Below, one piece after another: positions 15,471 through 17,769 of a stretch of DNA of 17,769 nt. The stretch comes from Actinomyces sp. (GTDB taxonomy: Bacteria; Actinomycetota; Actinomycetes; Actinomycetales; Actinomycetaceae). The notes below the pieces were generated by a model that was not told the DNA's origin, ran no database searches, and saw only the letters and a list, made by a program, of their open reading frames with translations. The position numbers and the translations under genes are program-made. The stretch covers positions 1 to 17,769 of the forward strand of contig JAHACW010000047.1 of assembly GCA_018375675.1 (NCBI GenBank), given 5' to 3'. Numbering within the stretch: the stretch's first letter is position 1; every line of letters begins with the position of its first letter.

Positions 15471-15958
15471 GATGCCACCTCCAGCGTGGGTGCCATTTCC
15501 ATGAAGCTGTCAATAACTGTCGCAAATTCAGCACTTGGGCATGTGCATGTAGCAGTCCATAGAACGCGCCGAGAGGAAGCATCGCCTTCATTCGCGTCGT
15601 CAGTAAGCCACGCCAGCTGCGTGACAGTCAGCGACTTCTCTTCAAGAATGTACACACCCGTTCGGAGGCGCGCGTTCGCAGGAGTCAACGGCCACTCAAA
15701 GTCATCGATGAGAAGGAAACCGGGAAGTAGCTGCTCCAAGCGCTGAGCACTATCAGCAAAAATGTCCTCATCTGCTTGACCATTGAGCACCTCTTCGTCA
15801 GCGATAACCAAGTTGGGGACATAGTTCGCCTCATCGACGGCTGCGATCGCAATCAGCTTGATACGCTCATTTTGTGCACGCACTCCGAGCGCACCACATT
15901 CCTCCTCCGACAGCTGCCTCCATCCAGAAGGCAAACAGACTTTAAAATTCTCGTTCAT
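15467..15958 (-). CDS. DcrB/LpqN-like (DUF1795-type) protein of the type VII-like cassette
   Basis: This 163-residue protein has no signal peptide. The layout resembles the DcrB/LpqN/PsbP-type beta-rich fold: an opening LPSGWRQLS, a strand around NLVIADEEV, a helix with DSAQRLEQLLPGF, then LIDDFEWPL, YILEEKSLTVTQLAW, RRVLWTATCTC and a final helix EFATVIDSFMEM. The assignment is by pattern. ATG 15958 has AAGGAG four bases upstream. Members of the related DUF1795 group act as Eag chaperones that shield membrane segments of type VI effectors. A similar role for the glycine-zipper protein encoded upstream is an inference. It is coupled to the next gene by a 4-bp overlap and has its own possible promoter. 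Confidence 0.75.
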   Translation of the reverse strand: MNENFKVCLPSGWRQLSEEECGALGVRAQNERIKLIAIAAVDEANYVPNLVIADEEVLNGQADEDIFADSAQRLEQLLPGFLLIDDFEWPLTPANARLRTGVYILEEKSLTVTQLAWLTDDANEGDASSRRVLWTATCTCPSAEFATVIDSFMEMAPTLEVAS

Positions 15959-15996
15959 ATGACTCCTTTCCCCATCGAAATCTCAATTCTGTACGG

Positions 15997-16064
15997 ATTA
16001 TATTACCTCGCCTATCTCATCCAGCAAGCCATACTACGCGACATATTGCCATTCTAGGTAGAAT
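15997..16064 (-). promoter_or_regulatory. Possible internal promoter and small dyad of the cassette
   Basis: On the minus strand TTGCTG (16027-16022) is followed by TAATAT with a 16-bp spacer (16005-16000) or TATAAT with 19 bp (16002-15997). A perfect dyad ATTCTA-GG-TAGAAT (16051-16064) lies just upstream of the -35 and abuts the stop of the small membrane ORF. This could allow expression of the DcrB-like and last genes apart from the effector, as expected for immunity or chaperone genes. Confidence 0.4.
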
Positions 16065-16165
16065 CAATTAGGAAATCTGATGAGCAGACAACCAACGAGA
16101 TAAACAATCAAAAGAACCAATATTGAAATAGTGAGACATAGATAAATTATCCTGCCTCCACTCAC
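16064..16165 (-). CDS. Possible 33-residue single-span membrane peptide
   Basis: GTG 16165 opens a 34-codon frame starting 23 bp after the effector stop. It encodes SGGR, then an almost unbroken hydrophobic helix (about residues 6-29, rich in I, L and V), and ends IRFPN. It has the positive-inside look of a small bitopic membrane protein (Arg5 before, Arg30 after). The ribosome-binding site is weak; the only good SD (GGAGG) lies inside the frame, before non-standard ATA/ATT codons. AT-rich DNA yields hydrophobic frames by chance, so the case rests on position and content. If real, it is a candidate immunity or partner peptide for the upstream membrane-active protein. Confidence 0.35.
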   Translation of the reverse strand: MSGGRIIYLCLTISILVLLIVYLVGCLLIRFPN

Positions 16166-16188
16166 TCAAGACCACTCATGCAGCAGCC

Positions 16189-17352
16189 CTAACCAAGCCA
16201 CTCAGCAATCGAGTCGACAACGTAGTCATTGAACATATCACCATACTTCTCACCCGTTTGAGCGCCTTTCAAGGACCCATACATTCCACCAACCAATCCA
16301 CCCACGACCACTCCCGGCGCTCCGAGTACCGCTCCACCAGCAGCTCCTAGAGCCCCCCCTATCTCTCCGCCTACGAAAGAAACGCCTGCAGTTGCAAGGC
16401 CCGACACAGTAGCCCGAACAAGCTTATGACCGACGCCCCAGTCGCGATGCTTGACACTATCGGTCTCGTAGCTGTCATGGGCAGCACCCAGACCATCCAA
16501 GACACTGCCAATAATGGCAAAGCGCCTGGCTCCTTTCTCAACAACCGGAATCACCGTGGAAAGCCCCCACGGAAGCTTCGCATGGGCCCCCTTTGGCTGC
16601 CATTCCCAATTCCCAAAATCTCCCCGAGCTGTCAAGCGTTCAAACCAGTTACGCGACGCCAGGTCACCCGGCTCAATATACTTTCCATGGTATGTTTGCA
16701 TATAAAAGGCAGCTGCTGCAGAAGCACCTAGACCCCCCAGACCCCCAAGATAACTGAAGCCGTTGAGCCAAGGATGAAGCGGGTCCGGAACAAATTGGTG
16801 TTTGAAAGCATCAAAAACAGGTGCAATAATCTGCTCATATGTATCAATCTGAAGCTTATTCAACTCCAAGAAAAATACATATTCCGCACGATCCACTTTG
16901 TCCTTTTGAATTTCCGCCCGGGCACGCAGATGAACATAAAAGTCGACCAGTTCGTCGTATCTTTCAGGCGGAATTTCGACGGAACCGAAGCCATCTGCAT
17001 ACGAAGCGATCAATCCTATCCCGTCACCTTCTTCAGCAATACGCTGATATTCTTTCTGAGCAGCGTCTACCCACCAACTAAGATCTTCTGAAGCACTTTT
17101 CAATGCGTCAAAAATCCCCGCCAGACCATCAGCAGCCTGCGACACATTGCCCAGATCTTCACCACACTCGTGGCACAGCTGAGCTGTCTGATGAGCGACG
17201 ATACTATGGGCACGCAGTGCATCATCGTCGGCACTCCTCATGACTTCTGCCGCATTTTCACATACGGTTACGAATGCCTCAATGGAAGAAACATCAAAAT
17301 CGCACTCCATCTTAAAGCTCAGCACAGCCCAAGGTGACGGCCCTTTGGTCAT
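16189..17352 (-). CDS. Type VII-like effector with C-terminal glycine-zipper membrane region
   Basis: This 387-residue protein shares its first base with the stop of the upstream gene (TGATG), with AAGGGA five bases before ATG 17352, so translation is coupled. The N-terminal ~180 residues are predominantly helical, rich in Ala, Glu and Asp, with a SWWVDAAQKEYQ stretch (92-102), resembling WXG100/LXG-type export domains. A short hydrophobic Gly/Ala segment follows (199-217). The C-terminal region (about 313-367) is a glycine zipper with many GxxxG spacings (GGEIGG, GAAGGAVLG, GGLVGGMYG), then a short polar tail. Type VII LXG effectors such as streptococcal TelE kill through a C-terminal glycine zipper; I infer a similar membrane-acting role. 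No enzymatic motif is seen. The gene is clearly AT-richer than the backbone, suggesting transfer. A non-toxic structural or phage-like protein remains possible. Confidence 0.75.
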   Translation of the reverse strand: MTKGPSPWAVLSFKMECDFDVSSIEAFVTVCENAAEVMRSADDDALRAHSIVAHQTAQLCHECGEDLGNVSQAADGLAGIFDALKSASEDLSWWVDAAQKEYQRIAEEGDGIGLIASYADGFGSVEIPPERYDELVDFYVHLRARAEIQKDKVDRAEYVFFLELNKLQIDTYEQIIAPVFDAFKHQFVPDPLHPWLNGFSYLGGLGGLGASAAAAFYMQTYHGKYIEPGDLASRNWFERLTARGDFGNWEWQPKGAHAKLPWGLSTVIPVVEKGARRFAIIGSVLDGLGAAHDSYETDSVKHRDWGVGHKLVRATVSGLATAGVSFVGGEIGGALGAAGGAVLGAPGVVVGGLVGGMYGSLKGAQTGEKYGDMFNDYVVDSIAEWLG

Positions 17353-17651
17353 CAGAATCCCTTACCCTCTCGATATTCGTCAACCGCCTTCAGATCCAAC
17401 AAAACCTCAGCATCGGTGCCGGCAAATGCCTCCGACGCTCCGGAGAGGCCTTTCCCAATCGCAACTGAACAATATGACAAAGTTTCAATGACTGCGTTGA
17501 TACGAATGATTTTTTCCGTAAGATTGTCTTGGTTTTGCCCAAAGCCGCTCGGAATCTCAACTGTATTGGCAGCAAGACTCTCACTGGCGCCTTCCAGGAT
17601 CTTAATTCCCTGCGAAACCTCGTCCGCGTGCCATGTGACGCAATCGCACAT
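17352..17651 (-). CDS. Small helical WXG100/LXG-partner-like protein
   Basis: The 99 residues have the length and shape of WXG100-superfamily proteins: two helices (about 5-30 and 41-75) joined by a turn, here SGFG (35-38) in place of WxG. An FxxxD motif (FAGTD, 76-80) follows the second helix, as in the partner proteins (Lap type) of LXG effectors. These families form helical bundles with the effector N-terminus and escort it to the type VII (ESX) membrane machine. ATG 17651 has GAGGAG six bases upstream. It is the first gene of the cassette and is translationally coupled to the effector. It is rich in Ile/Asn/Ser and AT-rich compared with the backbone. Classification is by size, shape and context, so the exact subfamily is open. 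Confidence 0.75.
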   Translation of the reverse strand: MCDCVTWHADEVSQGIKILEGASESLAANTVEIPSGFGQNQDNLTEKIIRINAVIETLSYCSVAIGKGLSGASEAFAGTDAEVLLDLKAVDEYREGKGF

Positions 17652-17686
17652 CTGTTTCTCCTCACAACACAGTAAGTGATAACGCC

Positions 17687-17716
17687 AAAGTATCGCACAC
17701 CCAGCGAGAAAGTCAA
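17687..17716 (-). promoter_or_regulatory. Promoter of the type VII-like cassette
   Basis: On the minus strand TTGACT (17716-17711), an 18-bp spacer and TACTTT (17692-17687) form a sigma70-like promoter about 36 bp before the start codon of the first cassette gene. It is the best-formed vegetative promoter in the window. Confidence 0.65.
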
Positions 17717-17737
17717 ACCAATAGGTAAATTGAATTG

Positions 17738-17769
17738 GCGGGGGGGCCCCCCCCCGGGGGCGCCCCCCC
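17738..17769. other. G/C homopolymer runs at the window end
   Basis: The last 32 bases consist of runs of G and C only and break sharply from the AT-rich DNA just before them. This looks like a contig-end or sequencing artefact. Confidence 0.6.

Noticed and set aside
16068..16139. 23-codon ATG frame overlapping the small membrane ORF in another frame
   Set aside because: The nearest GGAGG is about 15 nt away and the peptide has no clear features; the overlapping hydrophobic frame is the better candidate.
16189..17352. Nuclease or other enzymatic toxin domain at the effector C-terminus
   Set aside because: No conserved His/Asp/Glu/Arg motif is visible; the region is a hydrophobic glycine zipper with a short polar tail.

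Overview
The window looks like chromosome of a high-GC actinobacterium of the Actinomyces/Schaalia type (for example Schaalia odontolytica). The reasons are GC-rich coding DNA with many GTG starts, an argS-lysA operon, secreted subtilases ending in streptococcus-like cell-wall-binding repeats, and a tRNA with encoded CCA. The genus is an inference from gene content; no marker gene is present.

Layout. (1) 1-400: the 5' part of a small toxin-like gene on the minus strand, with a dyad operator around its promoter, and the terminator of the next gene. (2) 404-7357: two head-to-tail minus-strand genes for secreted S8 proteases. One is a 1448-residue protein with the whole prodomain-protease-beta module duplicated. 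The other is a 673-residue single-module paralogue. Both end in tryptophan/glycine-rich cell-wall-binding repeats. Their upstream regions share a 20-bp motif but carry different operator-like sequences at the same offset; that of the shorter gene resembles a DtxR/IdeR iron box. (3) 7358-10442: housekeeping argS-lysA operon. (4) 10569-11872: divergent mntH-type metal transporter behind a DtxR/MntR-like dyad. (5) 11873-12389: a non-coding interval between convergent genes holding four copies of an ~18-bp repeat in a two-plus-two inverted arrangement. (6) 12390-14672: rpiB, tRNA-Arg(CCG), an ion-transporter-superfamily (NhaD-like) antiporter and a strong terminator. (7) 14700-17651: a minus-strand, increasingly AT-rich cassette that looks like a type VII secretion (ESX/WXG100) effector operon. 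It runs from a 99-residue helical partner, to a 387-residue effector-like protein with a C-terminal glycine-zipper membrane region, a possible 33-residue membrane peptide, a DcrB/LpqN-like protein and a possible EspG-like protein. No secretion machinery is visible. The last ~32 bases are G/C homopolymers and look like a contig-end artefact.

How it fits together. The housekeeping genes (argS, lysA, rpiB, tRNA, antiporter) form a normal backbone. The accessory parts are the protease pair, the four-copy repeat element and the right-hand cassette. The cassette is the best candidate for a poorly described system: partner, membrane-active effector, possible immunity peptide and possible chaperones are translationally coupled or closely spaced. 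Its composition differs from that of its neighbours, which fits horizontal acquisition. Functions in that cassette are pattern-based inferences.
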